Below are positions 8,378-16,403 of a stretch of 64,000 bases of DNA, piece after piece. The number at the start of each line of letters is the position of its first letter. Positions within the stretch are counted from its first letter, which is position 1. The position numbers and the translations under genes were made by a program. Where the stretch lies: assembly GCF_900105115.1 (NCBI RefSeq), contig NZ_FNRV01000001.1, positions 1,116,001-1,180,000 on the forward strand. Direction: 5' to 3'. Source of the stretch: Pseudomonas mohnii. Its GTDB lineage: Bacteria; Pseudomonadota; Gammaproteobacteria; Pseudomonadales; Pseudomonadaceae. The notes under the pieces were generated by a model that saw nothing but the letters and a program-made list of their open reading frames with translations, made no database searches and was not told the origin of the DNA.

Positions 8378-8403
8378 ATCTGTGGGAGCTCGCTCCCACA
8401 GAT
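8378..8403. terminator. REP-like palindrome / possible terminator after Gly-rich gene
   Basis: ATCTGTGGGAGC (8378-8389) and GCTCCCACAGAT (8392-8403) form a perfect 12-bp inverted repeat with a 2-nt loop, of the TGTGGGAGC type common between Pseudomonas genes. A second partial REP-like piece follows at about 8441-8475. It lies between two convergent genes. Confidence 0.6.
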
Positions 8404-8474
8404 ATCCAAGGCACCCACAACATCTGCGCCCGACACAAATCCCCTGGAGCTGGCTTGCCAGCGAAGACGGTCTA

Positions 8475-9392
8475 TCAGGCCCCATCCCTGTTGAATGGCC
8501 CGCCCCCATCACTCTGATCCAGCCGCTCGCGCAAAAACTCGATCAACGCCTGCACCGGTCGCGATGACTGGCGGTGTTGCGGGTACACCGCCGACAGGGT
8601 CAACGGCTCGGGTCGATACTCATCCAGCACCGACACCAGCCGCCCATCCTCCAATGCCGAACCGACAATGAAGGTCGGCAGGTATGTGATGCCCATTCCC
8701 GCAATCGCTGCGTCCTTGAGCAACTCGCCGTTGTTGACCCGCATGCGCCCGGTGACGTTGACGGCCAGCGGCTTGCCCTGCCCTGCGAAACGCCATTGCA
8801 CCTGACGGCCGTGGCCATAAGGCAGGCAGTCATGGTTGTGCAAGTCTTCGGGTTTGAGCGGCGTGCCGCGCTCGCTCAGGTAAGCCGGGCTGGCGCAATA
8901 CACTCGCTGGATGGAGGCGATGCGACGGGCGATCAGCGTCGAGTCTTCGAGAATGCCAATGCGCAGCGCCAGGTCGTAGCCCTCGCCCAGCAGGTCCACC
9001 GGCCGGTCACTCAAGTCCACTTCCACCGCGACCTCGCGGTAGCGCTGCAAAAACGCTGGCAGCAAGCACCCCAGATGGGCCAGGGCAAAGGACAGCGGCG
9101 CACTGACGCGAAGGGTGCCGCGCGGTTCGGTGGTCTGGCCGGCGATACCCTGCTCCACTTGCTCAACCTCGCTCAGCAAGCGCAGGGCCGACTCGTAATA
9201 ACTCTGCCCCAGGGGCGTGACGTCCAGTCGCCGGGTCGATCGATTGAGCAATCGCACGCCGAGGCGCTCTTCGAGTTGCATCAAGCGCCGACTGACAAAT
9301 TGCTTGGACAGCCCCAGTTGATCGGCAGCGGCCGTGAAGCTGCCGGAGTCCATCACCTGGCAGAAAATACGCATATCTTCGAAGGGGTTCAT
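8475..9392 (-). CDS. LysR-family transcriptional regulator
   Basis: LysR-type regulator, 305 residues. The N-terminal winged helix-turn-helix covers about residues 1-60 (FTAAADQLGLSKQFVSRRLMQLEERLG), followed by the substrate-binding domain with the usual LRVSAPLSF opening. The ATG at 9392 (MNPFEDM) is chosen over an in-frame start 19 codons earlier because it fits the family start. It is divergent from an exported alpha/beta hydrolase gene 160 bp away, the probable target. A TTGAC-A-GTCAA palindrome lies just upstream of its start. Confidence 0.92.
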   Translation of the reverse strand: MNPFEDMRIFCQVMDSGSFTAAADQLGLSKQFVSRRLMQLEERLGVRLLNRSTRRLDVTPLGQSYYESALRLLSEVEQVEQGIAGQTTEPRGTLRVSAPLSFALAHLGCLLPAFLQRYREVAVEVDLSDRPVDLLGEGYDLALRIGILEDSTLIARRIASIQRVYCASPAYLSERGTPLKPEDLHNHDCLPYGHGRQVQWRFAGQGKPLAVNVTGRMRVNNGELLKDAAIAGMGITYLPTFIVGSALEDGRLVSVLDEYRPEPLTLSAVYPQHRQSSRPVQALIEFLRERLDQSDGGGPFNRDGA

Positions 9393-9405
9393 TGTCACAT
9401 CCCGG

Positions 9406-9416
9406 TTGACAGTCAA
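9406..9416. promoter_or_regulatory. Possible LysR operator TTGACAGTCAA
   Basis: A perfect odd palindrome, TTGAC-A-GTCAA, sits 14 bp upstream of the lysR start inside the divergent control region. This position would suit autoregulation. The assignment is from location and symmetry only. Confidence 0.3.
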
Positions 9417-9552
9417 ACACTTTATAGCGGCTTTTTCCCGTTTAGGCACCCTATTAATCTGTGCTCACGGTGTTGCTGAGGCCTGAATCACACAGCCACC
9501 AGCAGCCTGAAACCCAGGTACTTAACGTCCAAGAATTCAAAAAGGATTTGCC

Positions 9553-10572
9553 ATGAACATCGTCAAGAAAACCCTGACCGCTTCCCTCCTCGCCCTGTCC
9601 ATCGGCAATGCATTCGCCGCAGGCAGCCCCGGCGTCGAACACAACACCCAGGCCTTCCTCGAAGCCCTCGCTGCCGGGGGTGGCAAACCGCTGGAGCAAC
9701 TGAGCCCGAAAGAGGCGCGTGCGGTGCTGACCGGCGCCCAGGCCTCGGTGAAAGTGGACCTGTCCGGTGTCGAGGTGAGCGACCGCGCGATCAAGGTCGA
9801 TGGCCAGACCCTCAACCTCAAGGTCGTGCGCCCGGCCAAGGTCAACGGTGAATTGCCCGTGTTCATGTTCTTCCACGGTGGCGGCTGGGTACTGGGCGAC
9901 TTCCCGACGCACCAGCGGCTGATTCGCGATCTGGTGGTGGGTTCCGGTGCCGTCGCGGTGTATGTCGATTACACACCCTCGCCTGAGGCGCATTACCCGA
10001 CCGCGATCAACCAGGCCTACGCCGCGACCCGCTGGGTGGCCGAGCACGGCAAGGAAATCGGCGTCGATGGCCAGCGCCTGGGCGTGGCCGGCAACAGCGT
10101 CGGCGGCAACATGGCCGCAGTCGTAGCCTTGATGGCCAAGGAACAGAAAACCCCGGCACTGCGCTTCCAGCTGTTGATGTGGCCGGTGACCAACGCACAG
10201 TTCGACACAGGCTCCTACCAGCAATTTGCCGAGGGCCACTTCCTGACCAAGGGCATGATGCAGTGGTTCTGGGACAACTACACCACCGACAAGGCCGAAC
10301 GTGCGCAGATCCACGCCTCGCCCCTCAAGGCCGGCGCCGAACAGCTCAAAGGCTTGCCGGCCGCCCTGGTGCAGACAGCCGAATTCGACGTCTTGCGCGA
10401 TGAAGGCGAAGCCTATGCCCGTCACCTCGACGCGGCGGGCGTGCCGGTCACGGCGGTGCGCTACAACGGCATGATCCACGACTTCGGCCTGTTGAACCCG
10501 CTGAGCCAGATTCCCGAAGTCCAGGCAGCGGTGCGCCAGGCAGCACTGGAGCTCAAGACACACTTGAACTGA
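9553..10572 (+). CDS. Exported alpha/beta hydrolase (HSL-type esterase)
   Basis: Predicted periplasmic carboxylesterase of the hormone-sensitive-lipase family, 339 residues. A signal peptide covers residues 1-22 (ends AFA). The oxyanion-hole motif HGGGW lies near residue 110, the nucleophile elbow GNSVGG near 180, the catalytic Asp in EFDVLRDEGE near 278, and the His in MIHDFG near 306. AAGGA precedes the ATG. The divergent LysR gene is the likely regulator. The natural ester is not predictable. An intrinsic terminator containing a REPIN begins 8 nt after the stop. Confidence 0.9.
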   Translation: MNIVKKTLTASLLALSIGNAFAAGSPGVEHNTQAFLEALAAGGGKPLEQLSPKEARAVLTGAQASVKVDLSGVEVSDRAIKVDGQTLNLKVVRPAKVNGELPVFMFFHGGGWVLGDFPTHQRLIRDLVVGSGAVAVYVDYTPSPEAHYPTAINQAYAATRWVAEHGKEIGVDGQRLGVAGNSVGGNMAAVVALMAKEQKTPALRFQLLMWPVTNAQFDTGSYQQFAEGHFLTKGMMQWFWDNYTTDKAERAQIHASPLKAGAEQLKGLPAALVQTAEFDVLRDEGEAYARHLDAAGVPVTAVRYNGMIHDFGLLNPLSQIPEVQAAVRQAALELKTHLN

Positions 10573-10579
10573 GTCCTGT

Positions 10580-10744
10580 AAAAAGCCTGCCTTCGAACCA
10601 ATGTTGTAGGAGCGAGCCTGCTCCGGGCGGAGTTCCGACGATGGACTTAAGAACGCCGCGTTTAATCAGTAAACGCGCGTTATCGTTAACGACCATCGCG
10701 AGCAGGCTCGCTCCTACAACATCGGCCTTCGGGCAGGCTTTTTT
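10580..10744 (+). terminator. Intrinsic terminator whose loop holds a REPIN
   Basis: AAAAAGCCTGCC (10580-10591) pairs with GGCAGGCTTTTTT (10732-10744), a textbook terminator stem with T-tract. Without the 10596-10731 segment the loop would be just TTCG. CCTTCG occurs on both sides of the inserted REPIN (10590-10595 and 10726-10731), as if duplicated on insertion. It ends the esterase transcript. Confidence 0.75.
10601..10722. repeat. REPIN copy 1
   Basis: Two 23-bp perfectly inverted arms (10601-10623, 10700-10722) with the core TGTAGGAGCGAGCCTGCTC enclose a ~76-bp middle. The middle is nearly the same as in copy 2 (12257-12372). This is the REPIN structure of Pseudomonas REP sequences, mobilised in trans by RAYT transposases. 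Confidence 0.85.
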
Positions 10745-10773
10745 CGGTCCGCCTTTTTAAATGGAGTTTGCCC

Positions 10774-12201
10774 ATGTCCTTTCTCCTGGCTCACCTGCTG
10801 TCCTGGAGTGCCCTGTTGCTGGTGATCGATGCACTGCTCTGGCATCTCGCACCGTTCAAGCACCGCGTCACCCAGATCGGCTGGCGCACCGGCCTCTTCC
10901 TGGCCTTCAGCACGCTCATCATCAATGCAGGCGTCAGCCCGTTGCAGGCACCGTTGTTCGCCGATGATCGCGTGGCGCAACTGGGGGCCACCGCACTCGG
11001 GATTCTCTGGTGGCTGTATGCGGCGCGGGTGCTCACCGAAGTCATTGGCCTGGTGCTGATGCGTCGCATCGGCCACAGCGGCCGGCTGTTACAGGATGTG
11101 ATCGGTGCACTGGTGTTTCTGGCCGCTATCGTCGCCGCGGCGGGCTACGTGCTGGAGCTTCCGGTCAAGGGGCTGCTGGCGACTTCCGGGGTGGTGGCCA
11201 TCGTGGTCGGCCTGGCGTTGCAGAGCACCTTGAGCGATGTGTTTTCCGGCATCGTGCTCAACACCACCAAGCCGTATCAGGTGGATGACTGGATCTCGAT
11301 CGACGGCGTCGAAGGCAAGGTGCTGGACATCGACTGGCGCGCCACCCACCTGCTCACCAGCGCCGGCAGTACCGCCGTGGTGCCGAACTCGGTGGCGGCC
11401 AAGGCGAAGATCGTCAACCTCAGTCGCCCCAGCAACATGCACGGGGTGTCGATCAGTATTCAAGTGCCTAACCACATTCGTCCGCGTCGAGTCCTCGACG
11501 CGTTGGACCGCACGCTCCAAGGCAGCAGCAGCCTGCTCTTGAACCCGGCACCCAAAGCGGTATTGAAAGAGGCTGGCGAAACCCTGTCCGAGTATGTGGC
11601 CAGCGGTTTCATCGCCGAACTCGGCAAAAAAAGCGAAGTGCGCAATCAGTTGTTCGACCTGGCCCATCGGCACCTGGAAGCGGCCGGTATTTCCCGGCAG
11701 CTCGATGGGGTGATCGAGCCTTCGACGCGGGCGCGAGCCTTGCTCGACGAGGTGAAGATTTTCCGTTCGCTGAGCGAAGACGAACGCGATCAATTGGCGC
11801 AGTCCATGACCGCGCAACAGTACGCAGCGGGCCAGGTGGTATTGGGACTGGGCGAAGTGCCCGACAGCCTGTTCGTGATTGCCACTGGCGTCGTCAGTGC
11901 TTCGGTGCCCGACGGCTCTGGTCAAACCGAAGCCGGCCGGATGGGGCCGAGCGAGGTCATGGGCGAACAAAGCATCCTCGCCGACACCCCCTCGCAAGCC
12001 ACGTTCACCACCCTGACTTCGTGCATCATTTACCGCCTCGACAAATCCCTCACCCGCCACTGCATGGAGCAGCGCAGCGAAGTCGGCCAGGCCTTGAACA
12101 AGCTGCAAGCCGTTCGGGAGCAGAACAGCCGGCTGGCGCTGATGAGCAAACCGGTACCGATCAAGAAAGGCGGTTTTCTCGGCTGGTTGCAAAAACGCTG
12201 A
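10774..12201 (+). CDS. MscS-family channel with C-terminal cyclic-nucleotide-binding domain
   Basis: Inner-membrane mechanosensitive-type channel, 475 residues. Several N-terminal membrane segments (about residues 5-150) lead to the MscS pore and beta domain (VVAIVVGLALQSTLSDVFSG and the TKPYQVDDWI segment, residues 145-185). Residues about 330-450 form a cyclic-nucleotide-binding fold (the FRSLSEDERDQLAQSM start and MGEQSILADTPSQATF). The ATG at 10774 is preceded by GGAG. This fusion resembles bacterial cyclic-nucleotide-gated MscS-like channels (bCNG), where cAMP rather than tension may gate the pore. It stands as a single-gene unit. Confidence 0.9.
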   Translation: MSFLLAHLLSWSALLLVIDALLWHLAPFKHRVTQIGWRTGLFLAFSTLIINAGVSPLQAPLFADDRVAQLGATALGILWWLYAARVLTEVIGLVLMRRIGHSGRLLQDVIGALVFLAAIVAAAGYVLELPVKGLLATSGVVAIVVGLALQSTLSDVFSGIVLNTTKPYQVDDWISIDGVEGKVLDIDWRATHLLTSAGSTAVVPNSVAAKAKIVNLSRPSNMHGVSISIQVPNHIRPRRVLDALDRTLQGSSSLLLNPAPKAVLKEAGETLSEYVASGFIAELGKKSEVRNQLFDLAHRHLEAAGISRQLDGVIEPSTRARALLDEVKIFRSLSEDERDQLAQSMTAQQYAAGQVVLGLGEVPDSLFVIATGVVSASVPDGSGQTEAGRMGPSEVMGEQSILADTPSQATFTTLTSCIIYRLDKSLTRHCMEQRSEVGQALNKLQAVREQNSRLALMSKPVPIKKGGFLGWLQKR

Positions 12202-12206
12202 GGCAA

Positions 12207-12402
12207 AAATGCCCGCGGGTTGGTGCGATGTTGTTCAGCCAGGAGAAAGTGAACCACTGTAGGAGCGAGCTTGCTCCGGGCGGCGTTCCGACGATGGACT
12301 CGAGAACACCGCGTTTAGCCAGTAAACACGCGTTATCGTTAACGACCATCGCGAGCAGGCTCGCTCCTACAGGACAGCATTACCCGCAACGCGCGGGCAT
12401 TT
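12207..12402. terminator. Terminator stem enclosing REPIN copy 2
   Basis: AAATGCCCGCG (12207-12217) and CGCGGGCATTT (12392-12402) are perfect 11-bp complements flanking the REPIN. The stem lies just after the MscS-type gene and before the end of the convergent YcaC-like gene, so it can serve both strands. Confidence 0.6.
12257..12372. repeat. REPIN copy 2
   Basis: The arms CTGTAGGAGCGAGC... and ...GCTCGCTCCTACAG are inverted around a middle that matches copy 1 apart from a few substitutions. The close match of the middles shows both copies derive from one recent ancestor. Confidence 0.85.
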
Positions 12403-12422
12403 CGCGGTGCCAGTGAGACGGC

Positions 12423-13049
12423 TTATTTGGCAGTGAACTTGGTATAGCTGTTGATCAGGTTGCGGTAGTTCGGCAGGCGGTTCGACAGCAGATTCGCCAG
12501 GCCTTCCATGTCGTTGCGCCAGTCGCCCTGCAGCTCGCACGCCACGGCGAACCAGTTCAGCAGGTGCGCACCGGCCGCCGACATGCGCGCCCAGGCGGCT
12601 TGTTGCACGGTGGTGTTGAAGGTACCGGACGAGTCGGTGACGACGAACACTTCATAGCCTTCGGCGATGGCCGACAGGGTCGGGAACGCCACGCAAACAT
12701 CCGTCACCACACCGGCAATGATCAGTTGCTTGCGACCGGTGGCCTTCACGGCTTTGACAAAATCCGCGTTGTCCCAGGCGTTGATCTGGCCAGGACGGGC
12801 AATGAAGGGCGCATCCGGGAATTGCTCTTTCAGTTCAGGCACGATCGGGCCGTTGGGGCCGCTGTCGAAACTGGTGGTGAGGATGGTCGGCAGGTTGAAG
12901 AACTTGGCGATGTCACCCAGGGCCAGCACGTTGTTCTTGAACTCGTTGGGCGAGAAATCCTGCACCAGCGAGATCAGGCCGGTCTGGTGGTCAACCAGCA
13001 GTACAACGGCATCGTCTTTGTTCAGGCGTTTGTACGGAACATTGCTCAT
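12423..13049 (-). CDS. YcaC-like isochorismatase-superfamily hydrolase
   Basis: Cysteine hydrolase of the isochorismatase superfamily, YcaC subgroup, 208 residues. The catalytic triad is apparent: Asp in LLVDHQTG (residue about 21), Lys near 88-120, and Cys in VVTDVCVAFPT (about residue 118). The ATG at 13049 is preceded by AAGGAG. Family members often act on amides or act in stress responses; the substrate is unknown. It lies downstream of the amidohydrolase operon on the same strand, about 70 bp from it. Confidence 0.9.
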   Translation of the reverse strand: MSNVPYKRLNKDDAVVLLVDHQTGLISLVQDFSPNEFKNNVLALGDIAKFFNLPTILTTSFDSGPNGPIVPELKEQFPDAPFIARPGQINAWDNADFVKAVKATGRKQLIIAGVVTDVCVAFPTLSAIAEGYEVFVVTDSSGTFNTTVQQAAWARMSAAGAHLLNWFAVACELQGDWRNDMEGLANLLSNRLPNYRNLINSYTKFTAK

Positions 13050-13118
13050 AAGAAACTCCTTGGTGGATGGATATTGCAGGTAGCGCCGGGCCATCGGGCC
13101 GGCGCTTTTTTGTATTCG

Positions 13119-14957
13119 TCAGAAAGCAAAGCACGAGCAGCCGAAAGCGCCCCAGAAACCGGCGAAATCGCTCACCGGTGCATTTGACAGTCGCGCCCGC
13201 TCATGGCTGTGGGAGTGCACCTTGCAAGGCCCGCTGCACTGGTGAACCTGCGCCTGCAGCGGCGAGCTCGGCCGCCAGTGCCCCGGCACTTTGACCACCG
13301 GCGACCAGTCCGGCAGCACCGGCACACTGGCCGGCCCGAGTTTTTCGAAATCACCGGCGGCGTACACCACCTTGCCGCCGACCACGGTCAACACCGACTC
13401 GATCCACTTGATCGCTTCTTCATCGACGCTGAAAAAGTCCGCGCTCAACGCCGCGACGTCCGCCAATTGCCCGACCTTGATCTGGCCCTTCTTGCCCTGC
13501 TCGGACGAGAACCAGGCGCTGCCGTGGGTGAACAGTTCCAGGGCGGTCTGGCGCGACAGGCCTTCGGCATGCAATTCCATGCCGCCGACGGTGCGGCCGC
13601 TGACCATCCAGTACAGCGAAGTCCACGGGTTGTAGCTCGACACCCGCGTCGCATCGGTGCCGGCGCCCACCGGCACGCCTTCGGCCAGCATGCGTTTGAT
13701 CGGCGGCGTAGCTTCGGCGGCTTTGGCGCCGTAACGCTCGACGAAATATTCGCCCTGGAACGCCATGCGATCCTGAATCGCGATGCCGCCCCCCAGCGCC
13801 CTCACCCGCTCGATGTTTTGCGGGGTGATGGTTTCGGCGTGATCGAAAAACCAGGGCAAACCGTTGAACGGGATGTCGCGGTTGACCTTCTCGAACACGT
13901 CGAGCATGCGGCTGATGGATTCGTTGTACGTGGCGTGCAAACGGAACGGCCAGCGCTGCTCGACCAAATGACGCACCACCGGTTCCAGTTCGTCTTCCAT
14001 GGTTTGCGGCAGGTCCGGACGCGGCTCGAGGAAGTCCTCGAAATCCGCCGCCGAGAACACCAGCATTTCCCCGGCGCCGTTGTGCCGCAGGTAATCGTCG
14101 CCCTGGTGCAGGGTCACGCTACTGGTCCAGTTTTTGAAGTCGGTCAGTTCTTCCTTGGGCTTCTGGGTGAACAGGTTGTAGGCGATGCGCACGGTCAGTT
14201 GCTGGTCCTTGGCCAACTGCTCGATGACCTGGTAGTCGTCCGGGTAATTCTGGAAACCACCACCGGCATCGATGGCACTGGTCAGGCCCAGGCGGTTGAG
14301 TTCACGCATGAACTGGCGTGTCGAGTTGACCTGATACTCCAGTGGCAACTTCGGCCCCTTGGCCAGCGTCGAGTACAGAATCATCGCGTTGGGTCGTGCC
14401 ACCAGCATGCCGGTCGGCTCGCCATTGGCATCCCGGACAATCTCGCCGCCCGGCGGGTTCGGGGTGTTGCGGGTATAACCGGCCACGCGCAGCGCCGCGC
14501 GGTTGAGCAAGGCGCGGTCATACAAATGCAGGACGAACACCGGGGTATCGGGCGCGGCCTGGTTCAGTTCCTCGAGGGTTGGCATGCGTTTTTCGGCGAA
14601 CTGGAATTCGTTCCAGCCCCCCACCACCCGCACCCACTGCGGCGTCGGCGTACGATCGGCCTGGTCCTTGAGCATGCGCAAGGCATCGGCCAGGGACGGC
14701 ACGCCTTCCCAGCGCAGTTCGAGGTTGTAGTTCAGGCCGCCACGGATCAGGTGCAAGTGCGAGTCATTGAGGCCCGGAATGACGCAGCGCCCCTTGAGGT
14801 CGATCACTTGCGTGGCCGAACCGCGCAGGGCCATCGCTTCGGCATCGCTGCCCACGGCGACGAAGCGGCCGTCGCTGATGGCCACCGCGCTGGCGAGTGG
14901 CTTCTCACGGTCAACGGTATGAAATTGGCCATTGAACAGAATCAGATCGGCGTTCAT
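13119..14957 (-). CDS. YtcJ-like metal-dependent amidohydrolase
   Basis: Amidohydrolase-3 family enzyme, 612 residues. The start MNADLILFNGQFHTVD and the GLNDSHLHL metal-binding motif (about residue 72) are typical, followed by FDHAET (about 370) and the GAGTDATR Asp motif (about 428). The C-terminal ~60 residues beyond the amidohydrolase fold are Ser/His/Cys-rich and unusual. The ATG at 14957 overlaps the ABM-gene stop by 4 bp (ATGA), so the two are translationally coupled. Likely cytoplasmic hydrolysis of an amide or cyclic compound; the substrate is not predictable. Confidence 0.9.
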   Translation of the reverse strand: MNADLILFNGQFHTVDREKPLASAVAISDGRFVAVGSDAEAMALRGSATQVIDLKGRCVIPGLNDSHLHLIRGGLNYNLELRWEGVPSLADALRMLKDQADRTPTPQWVRVVGGWNEFQFAEKRMPTLEELNQAAPDTPVFVLHLYDRALLNRAALRVAGYTRNTPNPPGGEIVRDANGEPTGMLVARPNAMILYSTLAKGPKLPLEYQVNSTRQFMRELNRLGLTSAIDAGGGFQNYPDDYQVIEQLAKDQQLTVRIAYNLFTQKPKEELTDFKNWTSSVTLHQGDDYLRHNGAGEMLVFSAADFEDFLEPRPDLPQTMEDELEPVVRHLVEQRWPFRLHATYNESISRMLDVFEKVNRDIPFNGLPWFFDHAETITPQNIERVRALGGGIAIQDRMAFQGEYFVERYGAKAAEATPPIKRMLAEGVPVGAGTDATRVSSYNPWTSLYWMVSGRTVGGMELHAEGLSRQTALELFTHGSAWFSSEQGKKGQIKVGQLADVAALSADFFSVDEEAIKWIESVLTVVGGKVVYAAGDFEKLGPASVPVLPDWSPVVKVPGHWRPSSPLQAQVHQCSGPCKVHSHSHERARLSNAPVSDFAGFWGAFGCSCFAF

Positions 14958-15565
14958 CGCGTTTCCTTGGTCTGGGTGGATGAGGATAGCCAAGGCGCGA
15001 ACAAACGCGTTGCCATTGGCATGAACAGGTACACCACCGACAACACGATGGTCAGGGTGATCAGGAAGGTCGCGACCACGTAGTTGGAGAGCCAGGCATT
15101 GAGCTTCAACAGCGGCCCCCAGAGCAGCGGCACCAGCAAGGTGTGCGGCAGAATCACCAACAGCGTCACCACGGCCTGCTTCCAGCGTGGCGGCGGCGAG
15201 CCCGCCTCGGACGCTGGAGCGAACCAGAACTCGTTCACCGGGTTGACTTCGGTCTGGTCACCGTCGGCCAGCATGGGTGTGGCTTCGCTGATCAGCGCCT
15301 GACGCTGCTCCGAGTCGAGCCAGCGTTGCATCGCCTCGGTGGAGCAAAACCGCAAGACGCAGGTGTAGGTGTCGAGGCCGGCGTGCTTGCCACGAACCAC
15401 GTCCACCCCCAAGTGCCCGTCCCACTGCCCGGCCACTCGGACAATGTTGCGCAGCCAGGCTTCGTAAGGCGCTTCAAACCCGGCCTTGACCCGGTGCTTG
15501 ATGATCAGTGTCACGACCTCTTCGAAACCGCGCACAGGTGTGTCGAGCAAATTGGATTCAGGCAT
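14954..15565 (-). CDS. ABM-domain protein with C-terminal membrane segments
   Basis: Protein of 203 residues. An antibiotic-biosynthesis-monooxygenase-type ferredoxin-like domain spans about residues 15-100 (VTLIIKHRVKAGFEAPYEAWL, TEAMQRWLDSEQR). Two hydrophobic helices follow at about 130-153 and 165-188. This fusion of ABM domain with two membrane spans is a known family of membrane-tethered ABM proteins of unclear role. It overlaps the DoxX-like gene stop by 8 bp and the amidohydrolase start by 4 bp, forming a tight three-gene operon. Confidence 0.85.
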   Translation of the reverse strand: MPESNLLDTPVRGFEEVVTLIIKHRVKAGFEAPYEAWLRNIVRVAGQWDGHLGVDVVRGKHAGLDTYTCVLRFCSTEAMQRWLDSEQRQALISEATPMLADGDQTEVNPVNEFWFAPASEAGSPPPRWKQAVVTLLVILPHTLLVPLLWGPLLKLNAWLSNYVVATFLITLTIVLSVVYLFMPMATRLFAPWLSSSTQTKETR

Positions 15566-15974
15566 AACGAAAGGCTCCGGAAAATCGGTGATTGAACGCC
15601 AGCGGCCCCGGCCCGGCGATGAGGATGCTGGTGAACAGAATCAACAGCAGCCAGCCGAACTGGCCTTCGGCCAAGCTCCATTGCGGATGCACGATCAACA
15701 ACGCCACCAGCAGCACAAACAGAACAGGCAAGCAGGCCAGGCGCACCAGCACCCCGGCGACGATCAGCAACGGGCACAGCACCTCGGCAAAAATCGCCAG
15801 CATCAGCGTGAGATTCGCCCCCAGGTGGAACGGGTCTTCAATGCGCTGCAACTCGACAGCGTAGTTGAGCAGCTTCGGCAAACCATGCACCCACAACAGG
15901 AACAACGCCGCGCTGACCCGCAAGAAAAGCAGCCCGACGTCCCTGGCCCGTTCATCCCAACGCGAAACAATCAT
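15558..15974 (-). CDS. DoxX-family membrane protein
   Basis: Small inner-membrane protein of the DoxX/YphA family, 138 residues, with four hydrophobic helices (about 14-33, 52-72, 76-98, 108-126). The segment RDVGLLFLRVSAALFLLWVHGLPKL is family-like. Start choice is uncertain: ATG 15974 gives a family-length protein; ATG 16007 would add 11 residues without a better ribosome site. First gene of the DoxX-ABM-amidohydrolase operon. DoxX proteins are often redox-linked; the exact role is unknown. Confidence 0.82.
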   Translation of the reverse strand: MIVSRWDERARDVGLLFLRVSAALFLLWVHGLPKLLNYAVELQRIEDPFHLGANLTLMLAIFAEVLCPLLIVAGVLVRLACLPVLFVLLVALLIVHPQWSLAEGQFGWLLLILFTSILIAGPGPLAFNHRFSGAFRYA

Positions 15975-16113
15975 GACCGCCCCGCACAAATGAAAAACGA
16001 CCGGCATGAAGGCACCGGAACTTGATTCGATAGTGACGGGGCCAGGACGGGAAAAATTGGATGTACGTGCTCTTTTTGCGCGGGGCTCGTGGCCACGGGG
16101 CGACGTAGGCGCC

Positions 16114-16227
16114 TGTAGGAGCGAGCCTGCTCCGGGCGGCGTTCCGACGATGGTCGTCAACGATGACGCGGGCTGTCTGAATGCCCGCGTTGCCCGGACG
16201 TTCATCGCGAGCGGGCTCGCTCCTACA
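16114..16227. repeat. REPIN copy 3
   Basis: TGTAGGAGCGAGCCTGCTCC on the left and the inverted GCGAGCGGGCTCGCTCCTACA on the right enclose a middle different from copies 1 and 2, with its own GCGGGC...GCCCGC hairpin. It lies upstream of the DoxX operon. Confidence 0.8.
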
Positions 16228-16251
16228 TTGGATAAGGTGCACCAGCAGATG

Positions 16252-16389
16252 ATTGGTTGGCTGTCAGGCCGCCATCGCTGGCAGGCCAGCTCCCACAGTA
16301 GATCTGGTACACCGGCGGGTAATTGGTTGGCTGTGAGGCCGCCTTCGCTGCGATGCGGCGCCCCGACAAGCCAGCTCCTGCAGTAGATC
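16252..16389. repeat. Two tandem REP-like units
   Basis: ATTGGTTGGCTGTSAGGCCGCC followed by a CCAGCTCC...CAGTAGATC end occurs at about 16252-16306 and again at 16322-16389, the second copy longer. Both carry the GGCTTGCCAGC-type REP core in reverse. They separate the DoxX promoter region from the end of the next lysR. Confidence 0.6.
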
Positions 16390-16403
16390 AAAGGCGACCA
16401 CGA

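Noticed and set aside
13203..15083. 626-codon plus-strand frame
   Set aside because: It is antisense to the amidohydrolase, which has clear metal-binding motifs and a coupled start.
10601..16389. CRISPR array from repeated TGTAGGAGCGAGC words
   Set aside because: The copies are kilobases apart, palindromic and of REPIN structure; there are no regular spacers or cas genes.
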